A model generated the notes under the pieces. The model was not told the DNA's origin. It did no database searches and saw only the letters and a program-made list of their open reading frames with translations. The position numbers were made by a program, and so were the translations under genes. Below, in pieces: positions 8,806-16,777 of a DNA stretch of 38,120 nucleotides (position 1 is the first letter of the stretch; every line of letters starts with the position of its first letter). Origin of the DNA: an uncultured Collinsella sp. (GTDB lineage: Bacteria > Actinomycetota > Coriobacteriia > Coriobacteriales > Coriobacteriaceae); the NCBI GenBank assembly GCA_902478945.1, contig CABSMX010000005.1:1-38120 (forward strand). Direction: 5' to 3'.

Positions 8806-9762
8806 GTGAACAACTTGCTACGTTTGATTGGAAGGCGTCTTGTGGCGCTGCCGATCATGGCATTGGGCGTCACCGTCCTGGTGTTCTTCCTTATGTCGTT
8901 CTCCAAGACCGACCCCGCCTACACGGCGTTGGGTGACGGTGCCTCGCCCGAGGCGGTTGCCGAGTACCATGAGAAGTATGGTCTGGACGACCCCTGGCCT
9001 GTGCGCTACGTGCGCTATATGGGCGATTTGATTCATGGCGACATGGGTACCTACGGCGCTGCCCGCAACTCCGTTGCCAAGCGCATCTCCACGGCCCTGC
9101 CCGTCACGATGCAGCTGACCTTCATCGGTCTTGCCATCGGTGCGGTCGTTTCGTTTTTGCTCGGCGTCATCGCGGCACTGTATCGCGACAAATGGCCGGA
9201 CCAAGTGATCCGCGTCTTTTCCATCGCCGGCTTGGCAACCCCGTCGTTCTGGCTTGCCGTTCTGTTGATCCTGCTGTTCTCTTCCTACCTTAAGGTGCTC
9301 CCGGCATCGGGTGCTCTGCCTCACTTCACCACGAATCCGGTTGGCTATCTGGGACGTATGATCATGCCCGCTATCGCCTTGGCATTTCCGCTGACGGGCC
9401 AGATGACTCGTATCGTGCGTACCGCCATGGTCGAGGAGCTCGACAAGGACTATGTCCGTATGGCTCGTGGCGCCGGCGTTCCCGAGAAGGTCGTCGTCGG
9501 CATCAACGTTCTTCGCAATGCGCTGATCACCCCGGTCACCACCCTCGGTCTTAAGATCGGCTACCTCATGGGCGGCGCCGTCGTCATCGAGGTTATCTTC
9601 AACCTCCCCGGCATGGGCACTGCGATTCTGCAGGGCGTTCAGGGCAACGAGGCGAACCTGGTTCAGGGCGTCGTTATCGTCGTTGCTCTTGCCTTCATCA
9701 TCATCAACATCGTGGTTGACATGCTCTACCTGCTCATCAACCCGCGCATCAGGACGGTGTAG
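8806..9762 (+). CDS. DppB/OppB-type permease of the probable sialic acid importer
   Basis: 318-residue inner-membrane permease. It opens with the usual LRLIGRRLVALPIMALGVTVLVFFLM first membrane helix, and the ABC permease loop EELDKDYVRMARGAGVPEKVVVGINVLRNALITPV is near residues 213-247, followed by the closing helices and the family end DMLYLLINPRIRTV. The GTG at 8806 is chosen because AAGGGGAGAG lies just upstream; the frame is open to 8773. It is followed after 3 nt by the second permease and is read as SatB type. A dipeptide role cannot be excluded from the protein alone. Confidence 0.85.
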   Translation: MNNLLRLIGRRLVALPIMALGVTVLVFFLMSFSKTDPAYTALGDGASPEAVAEYHEKYGLDDPWPVRYVRYMGDLIHGDMGTYGAARNSVAKRISTALPVTMQLTFIGLAIGAVVSFLLGVIAALYRDKWPDQVIRVFSIAGLATPSFWLAVLLILLFSSYLKVLPASGALPHFTTNPVGYLGRMIMPAIALAFPLTGQMTRIVRTAMVEELDKDYVRMARGAGVPEKVVVGINVLRNALITPVTTLGLKIGYLMGGAVVIEVIFNLPGMGTAILQGVQGNEANLVQGVVIVVALAFIIINIVVDMLYLLINPRIRTV

Positions 9763-9765
9763 ATT

Positions 9766-11781
9766 ATGGTAAAGATTCGAGAGAAGCAAACCGAGCAGCT
9801 CGAGAAGGCTGCCTCCAAGGGGCTCAAGCTCGGTGGCTGGAAGAAGATGACGCTGTCTTCTAAGATTGCCGCCGTCGTGCTGGTGCTGGTCGCCCTGACT
9901 GCGATTTTGGCGCCCCTTCTTGCCCCCTATAGCCCGGTCGAGATCTTTACGGCTCGCCAGGCTCCCGGCAACGGATTTATCTTCGGTACCGACGATAAGG
10001 GCCGCGACATTCTGTCGCGTATGCTCTACGGTGGTCGTTACTCGCTGATTATCGGCTTTGGCGCCACTGCCATGGCTCTGGTCTGCGGCTCGGTCGTGGG
10101 CGCCCTTGCAGCGGTTTCGCGCAAGTCTATCTCTGAGGCGATCATGCGTATCCTGGACATCATCATGTCCATCCCGGGTATCGCCCTCGCAGCCGTTTTC
10201 GTCTCCATCCTGGGCAATTCCGTGCCGTCGATCATTTTCGCCATCGGCTTTATGTACACTCCGCAGATCGCCCGTATCGTGCGCGCCAACATCGTGTCCG
10301 AGTACGGTGAGGACTATGTCCGCGCGGTCATCGTGTCCGGCGCCAAGGCTCCGTGGATTCTGATCAAGCATGTTCTGCGCAACTGCATCGCTCCGATCAT
10401 GGTCTTCACCGTTACCCTGGTCGCAGACGCCATCATCTTCGAGGCCTCGCTGACCTTCATCGGCGCCGGCATCCAGGAGCCCACCGCTACCTGGGGCAAC
10501 ATCCTCGCCGACGCCCGCGGCGGCGTGCTCGCTGGCCGTTGGTGGCAGGCACTGTTCCCGGGCCTGGCCATTATGATCACCTGCCTGGCGCTCAACATCC
10601 TCTCCGAGGGTATTACCGACGCCATGGCCGCTGCTCCCTCCGCCGCCCTGGATCCGACCGATTCCTCCAAGCGTCGCGAGGCCGATCTGCTGGTCTCCGA
10701 CCCCGTTCGTGCCTACAAGGAGCAGGCTCAGTCCCTCTCCGCTCGCCTTGGCGCCCTGCGCGATGTCGAGCTCAAGCGTAACGACCGCCATGTGCCCGAC
10801 GAGTCTGTCGAGCCGATTCTCTCGGTCCGTGACTTCTGCATTCAGTTTGAGCACCACGGTGACATCAACGTCGTCGACCACGTCAACTTTGACGTCCGTC
10901 CCGGCCAGACCATGGGCCTGGTAGGCGAGTCCGGCTGCGGTAAGTCCATCACCACGCTGGCCATCATGGGCCTGACCGACGATGACGAGCACCTTTCTGG
11001 TGAGGTTCTCTGGGAGGGCCGCGATCTGCTCAAGATGAGCAAGAAGGAGTGGTTCGGCCTGCGCGGTACCGATATCGCCATGGTCTATCAGGACGCCCTG
11101 TCCTCGCTCAACCCCTCCATGCTCATTTCCGCCCAGATGAAGCAGCTCACCAAGCGCGGCGGCACCCGTAGCGCCGAGGAGCTCCTGGAGCTCGTGGGCC
11201 TCGACCCCAAGCGTACGCTCGAGAGCTATCCGCATGAGCTTTCCGGTGGTCAGCGTCAGCGCGTTCTGATCGCTATGGCCCTTACCCGCGACCCCAAGCT
11301 GGTCATCTGCGACGAGCCCACGACCGCTCTGGACGTTACCGTCCAGAAGCAGGTCATCAAGCTGCTTAACGACCTTCAGGCCAAGCTCGGCTTTGCCATG
11401 ATCTTCGTTTCGCACGACCTGGCACTGGTCGCCGAGGTCGCCCATAACATCACGGTTATGTACGCCGGCCAGGTTATCGAGCAGGCGCCCACCAAGGAGC
11501 TGCTCACCAACCCGATCCACGAGTACACTCGCGGTCTTCTGGGTTCCGTCCTGTCCATCGAGAGCGGTTCGGGCCGCCTGCACCAGGTGCCCGGCGCCGT
11601 TCCGAGCCCGCGCGATTTCCCCAAGGGCGATCGCTTCGCACCCCGCTCGAGTCATCCGCGCATTGGCCTGGACACCCGTCCGGTCTTCAAGCGCGTGCCC
11701 GGCACCGAGCACTTCTATTCCGAGCTCCCCGACGAGGTGCTCAAGGCAAATGGTTTGACCCCTCACGCGGAGGTGATGTAG
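9766..11781 (+). CDS. Fused ABC permease (DppC type) and ATPase (DppD type)
   Basis: 671 residues combining two importer subunits. Residues 1-295 are a permease: one N-terminal helix, FGTDDKGRDILSRMLYGGRYSL, the EAA-like loop SEYGEDYVRAVIVSGAKAPWILIKHVLRN, and ITDAMAAAP at the junction. A charged linker (about 295-345) leads to the ATPase: Walker A GESGCGKS at 387-394, Q-loop VYQDALSSLNP, signature LSGGQRQRVLIAMAL at 492, Walker B LVICDEPTTALD and switch histidine VSHDLALV. The C-terminal peptide-importer extension is present (RFAPRSSHPRIG) but the cysteines found there in the second importer's OppD are replaced. No frameshift is needed: the fusion is in one continuous frame. Next gene follows at zero distance. 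Confidence 0.9.
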   Translation: MVKIREKQTEQLEKAASKGLKLGGWKKMTLSSKIAAVVLVLVALTAILAPLLAPYSPVEIFTARQAPGNGFIFGTDDKGRDILSRMLYGGRYSLIIGFGATAMALVCGSVVGALAAVSRKSISEAIMRILDIIMSIPGIALAAVFVSILGNSVPSIIFAIGFMYTPQIARIVRANIVSEYGEDYVRAVIVSGAKAPWILIKHVLRNCIAPIMVFTVTLVADAIIFEASLTFIGAGIQEPTATWGNILADARGGVLAGRWWQALFPGLAIMITCLALNILSEGITDAMAAAPSAALDPTDSSKRREADLLVSDPVRAYKEQAQSLSARLGALRDVELKRNDRHVPDESVEPILSVRDFCIQFEHHGDINVVDHVNFDVRPGQTMGLVGESGCGKSITTLAIMGLTDDDEHLSGEVLWEGRDLLKMSKKEWFGLRGTDIAMVYQDALSSLNPSMLISAQMKQLTKRGGTRSAEELLELVGLDPKRTLESYPHELSGGQRQRVLIAMALTRDPKLVICDEPTTALDVTVQKQVIKLLNDLQAKLGFAMIFVSHDLALVAEVAHNITVMYAGQVIEQAPTKELLTNPIHEYTRGLLGSVLSIESGSGRLHQVPGAVPSPRDFPKGDRFAPRSSHPRIGLDTRPVFKRVPGTEHFYSELPDEVLKANGLTPHAEVM

Positions 11782-12609
11782 ATGAGCGAGACCGCAGTCA
11801 ACGGCGTCGAGCCGATCATCTTCCTTGATGACGTCCACGTCACCTTTAGGACCCGTACCGGCTCGATTCTGCACCCCAACCTGGTTCACGCCGTCCAGGG
11901 TGTAACGATTAAGCTCATGCCCGGACAGACCATCGGCATCGTCGGCGAGTCTGGTTGCGGAAAGTCCACCACGGCTAACGTCATGTGCGGCCTGCAGGCC
12001 CCCACGAGCGGCAAGGTCTACTTTAAGGGCAAGGACGTTACCAAACGTACCGCCGAGGACCGTCGCCACATGGGTCGCGTCATCTCGGTCGTGTTCCAGA
12101 ACCCGGCCACGGCGCTCAATCCCCGCATGGTCGTTCGCGAGCAACTGCTCGACCCCATGCGCGTCCACAACCTGGGTACCGAGGCCGAGCAGGAGAAGCG
12201 CGTCAAGGAGCTCTTGGAGCTCACCGGCCTGCCCAGCTCCGCCGCCGAGGTTCTTCCCGGCCAGCTTTCGGGCGGCCAGCGCCAGCGCGTGGCAATTGCC
12301 CGTGCCCTGTCGCTGAACCCCGATGCCATCATCGCCGACGAGCCCACCTCGGCTCTGGACGTTTCGGTCCGCGCGCAGATTCTGAACCTGCTGACCGACC
12401 TTAAGAAGGAGCTCGGCCTGGCCATGGTGTTCATTAGCCATGACATCCAGACGGTCCGCTATATCTCTGACGACATCATCGTTATGAATGGCGGCAAGAT
12501 CGTCGAGCAGGGCGAGGCCAAGCAGGTCTTCCAGCACCCTCAGGACCCCTACACCAAGATGCTGCTCGGCGCTGCGCCGTCGCTGCTGCATCCCAAGCTC
12601 GGCGAGTAG
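11782..12609 (+). CDS. DppF-type ATPase of the probable sialic acid importer
   Basis: 275-residue cytoplasmic ATPase, the second nucleotide-binding subunit. Walker A GESGCGKSTT near residue 55, Q-loop VFQNPATALNPRM, signature LSGGQRQRVAIARAL, Walker B AIIADEPTSALD and ISHDIQTVRYISD. It lacks the long Cys-containing C-terminal domain of typical OppF proteins and ends soon after HPQDPYTKMLLGAAPSL. GGAGGTG lies at a good distance before the ATG, inside the end of the preceding gene. With the fused protein it supplies the two ATPase sites. It corresponds to SatD in the proposed scheme. Confidence 0.87.
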   Translation: MSETAVNGVEPIIFLDDVHVTFRTRTGSILHPNLVHAVQGVTIKLMPGQTIGIVGESGCGKSTTANVMCGLQAPTSGKVYFKGKDVTKRTAEDRRHMGRVISVVFQNPATALNPRMVVREQLLDPMRVHNLGTEAEQEKRVKELLELTGLPSSAAEVLPGQLSGGQRQRVAIARALSLNPDAIIADEPTSALDVSVRAQILNLLTDLKKELGLAMVFISHDIQTVRYISDDIIVMNGGKIVEQGEAKQVFQHPQDPYTKMLLGAAPSLLHPKLGE

Positions 12610-12625
12610 CCTCGCTTTCCCTCCC

Positions 12626-12653
12626 GTGCGCCCGGTTCCCTTGCCGGGCGCAC
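12626..12653 (+). terminator. Stem-loop after the importer genes
   Basis: A perfect 10-bp stem (GTGCGCCCGG 12626-12635 with CCGGGCGCAC 12644-12653) with an 8-nt loop, followed by CTCCGTTGCG. No T run, so it is probably partial; transcription may continue into the esterase genes. Confidence 0.5.
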
Positions 12654-12689
12654 CTCCGTTGCGATTTCGAAAGGTTGGGTTCACGAGCC

Positions 12690-13667
12690 ATGCCAAGTGC
12701 TCAGGAGCTACAACAGCAATTTGGTGAATATCGAGGCGCCATGCCCCGTCCATCAGATTTCGATCTCTTTTGGAAGGATCGCATGGCCGAGGCTGACGCC
12801 GTCGGGCTTGACTATGCGATCGAGGCGGCATCGGTCACCGATGCCGTGACCTGCCAGCTTTTCGATCTCTGGTATACCGGCATGTGTGGCGCTCGCCTGC
12901 ACGCCAAGTACCTTAAACCTGTCTCGGACGAGCCCATGCCATTGGTACTTCAGTTCCATGGATATCCAGGTGCGAGTCGCAGCTGGTTTGAGCAGGCATC
13001 GTTTGCGGGCATGGGCATGGCGCTCATTGCTCTCGATTGTCCTGGTCAAGGAGGTCCGTCCGAGGACATTGGCGGATTTGAGGGCACAACGGTCGCGGGC
13101 CATATCGTCGCCGGTATCGACGGTGACCCGGCCAACCTCTACTATGTCCGCTTGCACCAAGATATTCGCATTCTGTGCCGTATTGTTCGCGAGCTCGAGG
13201 GCATCGATCTTGCCCGTGTGTTTGTGAACGGCGCGTCGCAGGGCGGCGGTTTGGGTATAGCGACCTGTGCGCTTAACAGCGAGCTTATCAATCGCGCCGC
13301 CATCCTCTATCCCTTCCTGTCGGATTTCCGCCTGGTCTGGGATTTGGATGCCGACGACATCGCCTACGAGGGCCTGCGCTATTGGTCTCGCTGGTTTGAC
13401 GAGGACTCGACTCGTATCGACGAAGCCTATGCCAAGCTGGCGTACTTCGATTCCAAGAACTTTGCCCCCATGGTCAAATGCCCCGTGCTGTTTGGCACGG
13501 GCACAGCCGATATCGTCTGCCCTCCGGCGACGCAGTTTGCAGTCTACAACAACCTGACCTGCGAAAAGCGTCATGAGTTCTTTGAAGGCTTCGGTCACGA
13601 GGAGATTCAGGATTTTGACGATCTGATCATTCCGTTTTTCTGCAAGGGAGGGGAGGCTCATGTCTAA
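12690..13667 (+). CDS. CE7-family (acetylxylan esterase-like) carbohydrate esterase
   Basis: 325-residue alpha/beta hydrolase resembling carbohydrate esterase family 7. Seen: a CPGQGG loop in the place of the family RGQGG, the nucleophile elbow GASQGG with Ser 183, the acid in GTADIVCPP and the family HE pair in GFGHEE. There is no signal peptide, so it acts in the cytoplasm. In this setting a plausible job is removing O-acetyl groups from imported sialic acid before NanA cleavage (inference from position). ATG 12690 is used with GAAAGG about 15 nt upstream; a TTG at 12675 is open in frame but has no site of its own. It overlaps the next gene by 8 nt. Confidence 0.82.
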   Translation: MPSAQELQQQFGEYRGAMPRPSDFDLFWKDRMAEADAVGLDYAIEAASVTDAVTCQLFDLWYTGMCGARLHAKYLKPVSDEPMPLVLQFHGYPGASRSWFEQASFAGMGMALIALDCPGQGGPSEDIGGFEGTTVAGHIVAGIDGDPANLYYVRLHQDIRILCRIVRELEGIDLARVFVNGASQGGGLGIATCALNSELINRAAILYPFLSDFRLVWDLDADDIAYEGLRYWSRWFDEDSTRIDEAYAKLAYFDSKNFAPMVKCPVLFGTGTADIVCPPATQFAVYNNLTCEKRHEFFEGFGHEEIQDFDDLIIPFFCKGGEAHV

Positions 13668-14511
13668 GTGCGAGAGCAATATCGATGAGCTGATTGTCCC
13701 CGAGCTTGCGGGAATTGCTGGGACGGTTTCGTCAAGGCTCTCTGATTTCCGGGATTGGCGCGGCGATGCTTCTGCGGATGTTTCCGAGTTGGAGACAGCC
13801 GCTTCGGACCTTGAGGTTTGCGGGCTGACCGTTACGGCGATTGATTTCGCAAATCCGTGCGCGCGCTACTCCGAGGTTTCCTTTGAGCTCGGCGGGTATG
13901 TCGTGCACGGCCGTTTGATTGAGCCTGTTGGTCGTGACCGGGCATCCGAGCTTGTGCCACTATGCCTGATGTTTCACGACATCGACCGACCCGTGCGCGG
14001 CTGGCATCACATGACGAGATTTGTCGCCATGGGGTATGCCGTCCTCGCGCTGGACGATGAGACTATTGGATCCAATGATCTGCAGCAGGGGATTACCTCG
14101 CCTGCTTTTGTCGAGCGTGTCCGTTGGGGCTGCGCGTTGGCGAAGGTTGCGCGCAACCTTGATGGCATGGATCCCGACCGCATCTTTGCATGGGGCGAGG
14201 GCCTTGGCGGCGGTGTCGCGCTGGCGGTTTCTGCTCTGGACGAGCGGGGCCTTGCCTGCACGGCGCTTGCCAATCCGCTTCCCAGCGGTCTCGAGACGCT
14301 GTCGCCTCGGGTTCGTGGCTCGGTGCTCATGGGCACATCGCTCATGGATACCGTGAGTGATCCCAAGGGTCAGTTTGCCGTATTCAACGGTCTTGAGTGT
14401 GACCGGAGGCATATCATCTATGCCAAATACGCTCACGAGCGCATCAATGCGTTCGAAAACGAAGTCGTCGACTTCTTTAACCAAACGTTCTATTCGTGTT
14501 CTTTGGCCTAG
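13660..14511 (+). CDS. Degenerate CE7-like esterase paralogue without nucleophile serine
   Basis: 283-residue protein that follows the pattern of the preceding esterase: LCLMFHDIDRPVRGWHHMTRFVAMGYAVLALDD against LVLQFHGYPGASRSWFEQASFAGMGMALIALDC, and GQFAVFNGLECDRRH against TQFAVYNNLTCEKRH. The elbow that should be G-x-S-x-G reads GEGLGG, so Gly 181 replaces the nucleophile. The candidate acid (LMDTV) and the HE pair (AHERI) remain. It is therefore probably a non-catalytic partner, or binds ligand, or uses another mechanism; none is shown. The ATG overlaps the upstream gene by 8 nt and has GGGAGGGG before it, implying coupled translation with the esterase. Confidence 0.8.
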   Translation: MSKCESNIDELIVPELAGIAGTVSSRLSDFRDWRGDASADVSELETAASDLEVCGLTVTAIDFANPCARYSEVSFELGGYVVHGRLIEPVGRDRASELVPLCLMFHDIDRPVRGWHHMTRFVAMGYAVLALDDETIGSNDLQQGITSPAFVERVRWGCALAKVARNLDGMDPDRIFAWGEGLGGGVALAVSALDERGLACTALANPLPSGLETLSPRVRGSVLMGTSLMDTVSDPKGQFAVFNGLECDRRHIIYAKYAHERINAFENEVVDFFNQTFYSCSLA

Positions 14512-14579
14512 ACGGCCTGGACACCGCCAACAAGAGTGGGCGGCATAGGGCTGCCCGCCAGACAACTAAGGAGATTCTT

Positions 14580-15500
14580 GTGGCAACTCAGAAATTCACC
14601 GGCGTTATCCCTCCCGTCGTTGTTCCCGATACCGAAGACCACCAGCTCGACGTTGCCTCCTTTGAGCGCAGCATCAACCGCATGATCGATGCCGGCGTCG
14701 ATGGCCTGTTCTTCCTGGGCTCCTCGGGCGAGGTCGTCTTCTCCACCGACGAGCGCCGTCGCCAGATTGTCGCAGAGGCCGTCCGTATCGTCGACCACCG
14801 CGTTCCCGTTCTGGTCGGCATCATCGACACCGAGACCGAGCGCATGATCGAGCACGGCAAGGTCGCTCAGGAGCTGGGCGCCGATGCGCTCGTCGCCACC
14901 TGCCCGTTCTATGCCCTGCAGGGCATGACCGAGGTCGAGGAGCACTTCCGCATCCTTCACGAGGAACTCGACCTGCCCATCTTCGCCTACGACATCCCCG
15001 TGTGCGTCCACACCAAGCTCCCCTGGAAGCTCCTTGCTAAGCTCGGCGCCGAGGGCGTCCTGGCTGGCGTCAAGGATTCCTCGGGCGATGACATCTCGTT
15101 CCGCTACCTCATTCAGGAGAACGAGAAGAACGGCCATCCGATGAGCATCCTTACCGGCCATGAGGTCGTCGTCGACGGTGCCTATCTCGGTGGCGCCGAC
15201 GGTTCCGTTCCGGGCCTCGCCAACGTTGAGCCCGAGGGCTACGTTCGTCAGTGGAAGGCCGCTCAGGCTGGTGACTGGGCTACCGTCAAGGCCGAGCAGG
15301 ATCGCCTCAATGAGATTTCGCACATCTGGGATGTCACCTCGGGCGTCCAGGGCTATGCCGGTGGCGTCGGCGCCTTCAAGACCGCTATGAACCTCATGGG
15401 CATCTTCGACAGCCCGACCATGCCGCGCCCGGTGAAGGCCATGACCGGTGAGAACGTCGAGGCGATTCGCAAGGTCCTCCAGGACAACGGTCTCCTTTAA
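14580..15500 (+). CDS. nanA: N-acetylneuraminate lyase
   Basis: 306-residue cytoplasmic class I aldolase of the DapA/NanA family; it splits N-acetylneuraminate into N-acetylmannosamine and pyruvate. Seen: GSSGE loop near residue 48, the tyrosine in FAYDIPVC, and the Schiff-base lysine in AGVKDSSGD near residue 166. GTG 14580 is chosen because AAGGAG sits 6 nt upstream; the frame is open from 14496 inside the end of the preceding gene. DapA, KDG aldolase and NanA are hard to separate by eye; the adjoining nanK and nanE decide it. A very long hairpin follows. Confidence 0.83.
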   Translation: MATQKFTGVIPPVVVPDTEDHQLDVASFERSINRMIDAGVDGLFFLGSSGEVVFSTDERRRQIVAEAVRIVDHRVPVLVGIIDTETERMIEHGKVAQELGADALVATCPFYALQGMTEVEEHFRILHEELDLPIFAYDIPVCVHTKLPWKLLAKLGAEGVLAGVKDSSGDDISFRYLIQENEKNGHPMSILTGHEVVVDGAYLGGADGSVPGLANVEPEGYVRQWKAAQAGDWATVKAEQDRLNEISHIWDVTSGVQGYAGGVGAFKTAMNLMGIFDSPTMPRPVKAMTGENVEAIRKVLQDNGLL

Positions 15501-15503
15501 AGC

Positions 15504-15598
15504 TTTCCCAGGCACCCGACCTCGCCGTTCAACCGTGCGGCCATGACCCATTAGGCCAATGGCCGCACGGTTTCTCGGCGATCTCGGGCACCTGGAAA
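15504..15598 (+). repeat. Long imperfect hairpin A between nanA and nanK
   Basis: Inner stem of 14 perfect pairs (15531-15544 with 15559-15572), then an interrupted outer stem: CTCGCCG-like arm 15522-15527 with 15576-15581, 15515-15519 with 15584-15588, CCAGG 15508-15512 with CCTGG 15591-15595, and TTT with AAA at the rim around one bulged C. It spans about 95 nt. The right arm is followed by ACCTTTACC, not a T run. Confidence 0.8.
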
Positions 15599-15671
15599 AC
15601 CTTTACCGCGCTGTGACGACTAGCCTGACGGCGCATTTCCTGTAGTTGTTTTGTCTCCGAAGGAGAACGAC

Positions 15672-16637
15672 ATGGAGAACAAGTACGTCTGCTCTGTCGA
15701 TATCGGCGGAACTAAGATCGCGACTGCCATCATGGAGTACCCGGCTGACGGCGGTGTGCCCCATCCCGTTTTTGAGGCTGAGGTTCCCACCGAGGCCCAG
15801 GAGGGTGGCGAAGCGGTCTTCCAGCGCATCGAGGCGTCTATCAAGGCAGCTCTTGAGGCAAATCCCGATGTCGAGGTCCTCGGAGTTGGCATCGGCGCTG
15901 CCGGTGTCGTCGACCCCAAGACGGGCGCCATCGCGTATGCCAATGAGATTATGCCCGGCTGGTCCGGCGTTCAGTTGGGGCCGCGTCTGCGCGAGGACCT
16001 CGGCCTTCCCGTTGCCGTTGTAGGCGACGTGCAGGCTCATGCTCTGGGCGAGGCCCACTGGGGCGTCGGCAAGGGCAAGTTCTCCGTCTTGTGTTTGGGC
16101 ATCGGTACGGGCATCGGCGGCGCATATGTCGAGAACGGCCGCGTGATGCAGGGCTTCCATGGTGCTGCCGGCCATATGGGCCACATCGAGTGCTCGGCTG
16201 CCGCCGGCATTCCCTGCGCCTGCGGGCGTTCCGGCCATCTGGAGTCGGTTGCTTCCGGAACATCAATCGGGCGCATGTACGATGAGCGTTTTGGCCGCGT
16301 CGACCCCAGCCGTCCTTCGGTCGGCCGTGACGTGAACGACCTGTGCCGCGCAGGCGACGCAAAGGCGACCGAGGTCATTCATGACGCCGGCTTTGCGCTG
16401 GGCGCCAGCCTGGGCTCGCTCGCTAACATCCTGGACCCTGAGGTCATCGTGCTTTCGGGCGGCGTGATTCACCAAGGTCCCGATTGGCGTTCACAGACGT
16501 GGAAGGACTCGGTGCACGAGGGCTATGCCAGCCAGGCGCTCGACCCGCTTCAGGACACGCCGATTCTCATCGGCTCTCTGGAGGGCGACGCGCCGCTCAT
16601 CGGTGCCGCCGAACACCTTCTTGCATCGTTGAAGTAA
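15672..16637 (+). CDS. nanK: ROK-family N-acetylmannosamine kinase
   Basis: 321-residue cytoplasmic sugar kinase that phosphorylates N-acetylmannosamine. ROK features: phosphate loop DIGGTKIATAI near residue 9, GIGAAGVVD, the catalytic Asp in VVGDVQAHALGE, LGIGTGIGGA, and the zinc motif GHMGHIE ... CACGRSGHLE, in which the last usual Cys is His. ATG 15672 has AAGGAGA 5 nt upstream. A glucokinase reading is possible from sequence alone; position between nanA and nanE supports ManNAc kinase. Confidence 0.82.
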   Translation: MENKYVCSVDIGGTKIATAIMEYPADGGVPHPVFEAEVPTEAQEGGEAVFQRIEASIKAALEANPDVEVLGVGIGAAGVVDPKTGAIAYANEIMPGWSGVQLGPRLREDLGLPVAVVGDVQAHALGEAHWGVGKGKFSVLCLGIGTGIGGAYVENGRVMQGFHGAAGHMGHIECSAAAGIPCACGRSGHLESVASGTSIGRMYDERFGRVDPSRPSVGRDVNDLCRAGDAKATEVIHDAGFALGASLGSLANILDPEVIVLSGGVIHQGPDWRSQTWKDSVHEGYASQALDPLQDTPILIGSLEGDAPLIGAAEHLLASLK

Positions 16638-16655
16638 ACATAACTACCAAGTGCG

Positions 16656-16751
16656 CCTTCTGAGGTGCCGCAGATTGACGTGAAAGAGGAGCGAAGCGTA
16701 CTTCGGTACGCGAGCGACGGTTTGAACGTCAAGGTGCGGTGTCTCAGAAGG
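16656..16751 (+). repeat. Long hairpin B between nanK and nanE, copy 1 of a dispersed repeat core
   Basis: CCTTCTGAG (16656-16664) pairs with CTCAGAAGG (16743-16751); then three successive G-U pairs, CCGCA with TGCGG, and TTGACGT with ACGTCAA; the tip is a GCGTAC-TTCG-GTACGC tetraloop hairpin (16696-16711). The segment 16682-16718 resembles the reverse complement of about 35528-35566. G-U pairs form only in the + strand RNA, which suggests it acts as transcribed RNA. GCTGTTTTG follows. Confidence 0.82.
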
Positions 16752-16777
16752 CTGTTTTGAGAAAGGTTGAGTCGAAC

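Noticed and set aside
8818..12831. A 1337-codon open frame on the minus strand opposite the importer genes
   Set aside because: It is a mirror of strongly biased C-ending codons on the + strand; its protein has low-complexity His/Asp/Gly/Leu composition and no known domain.
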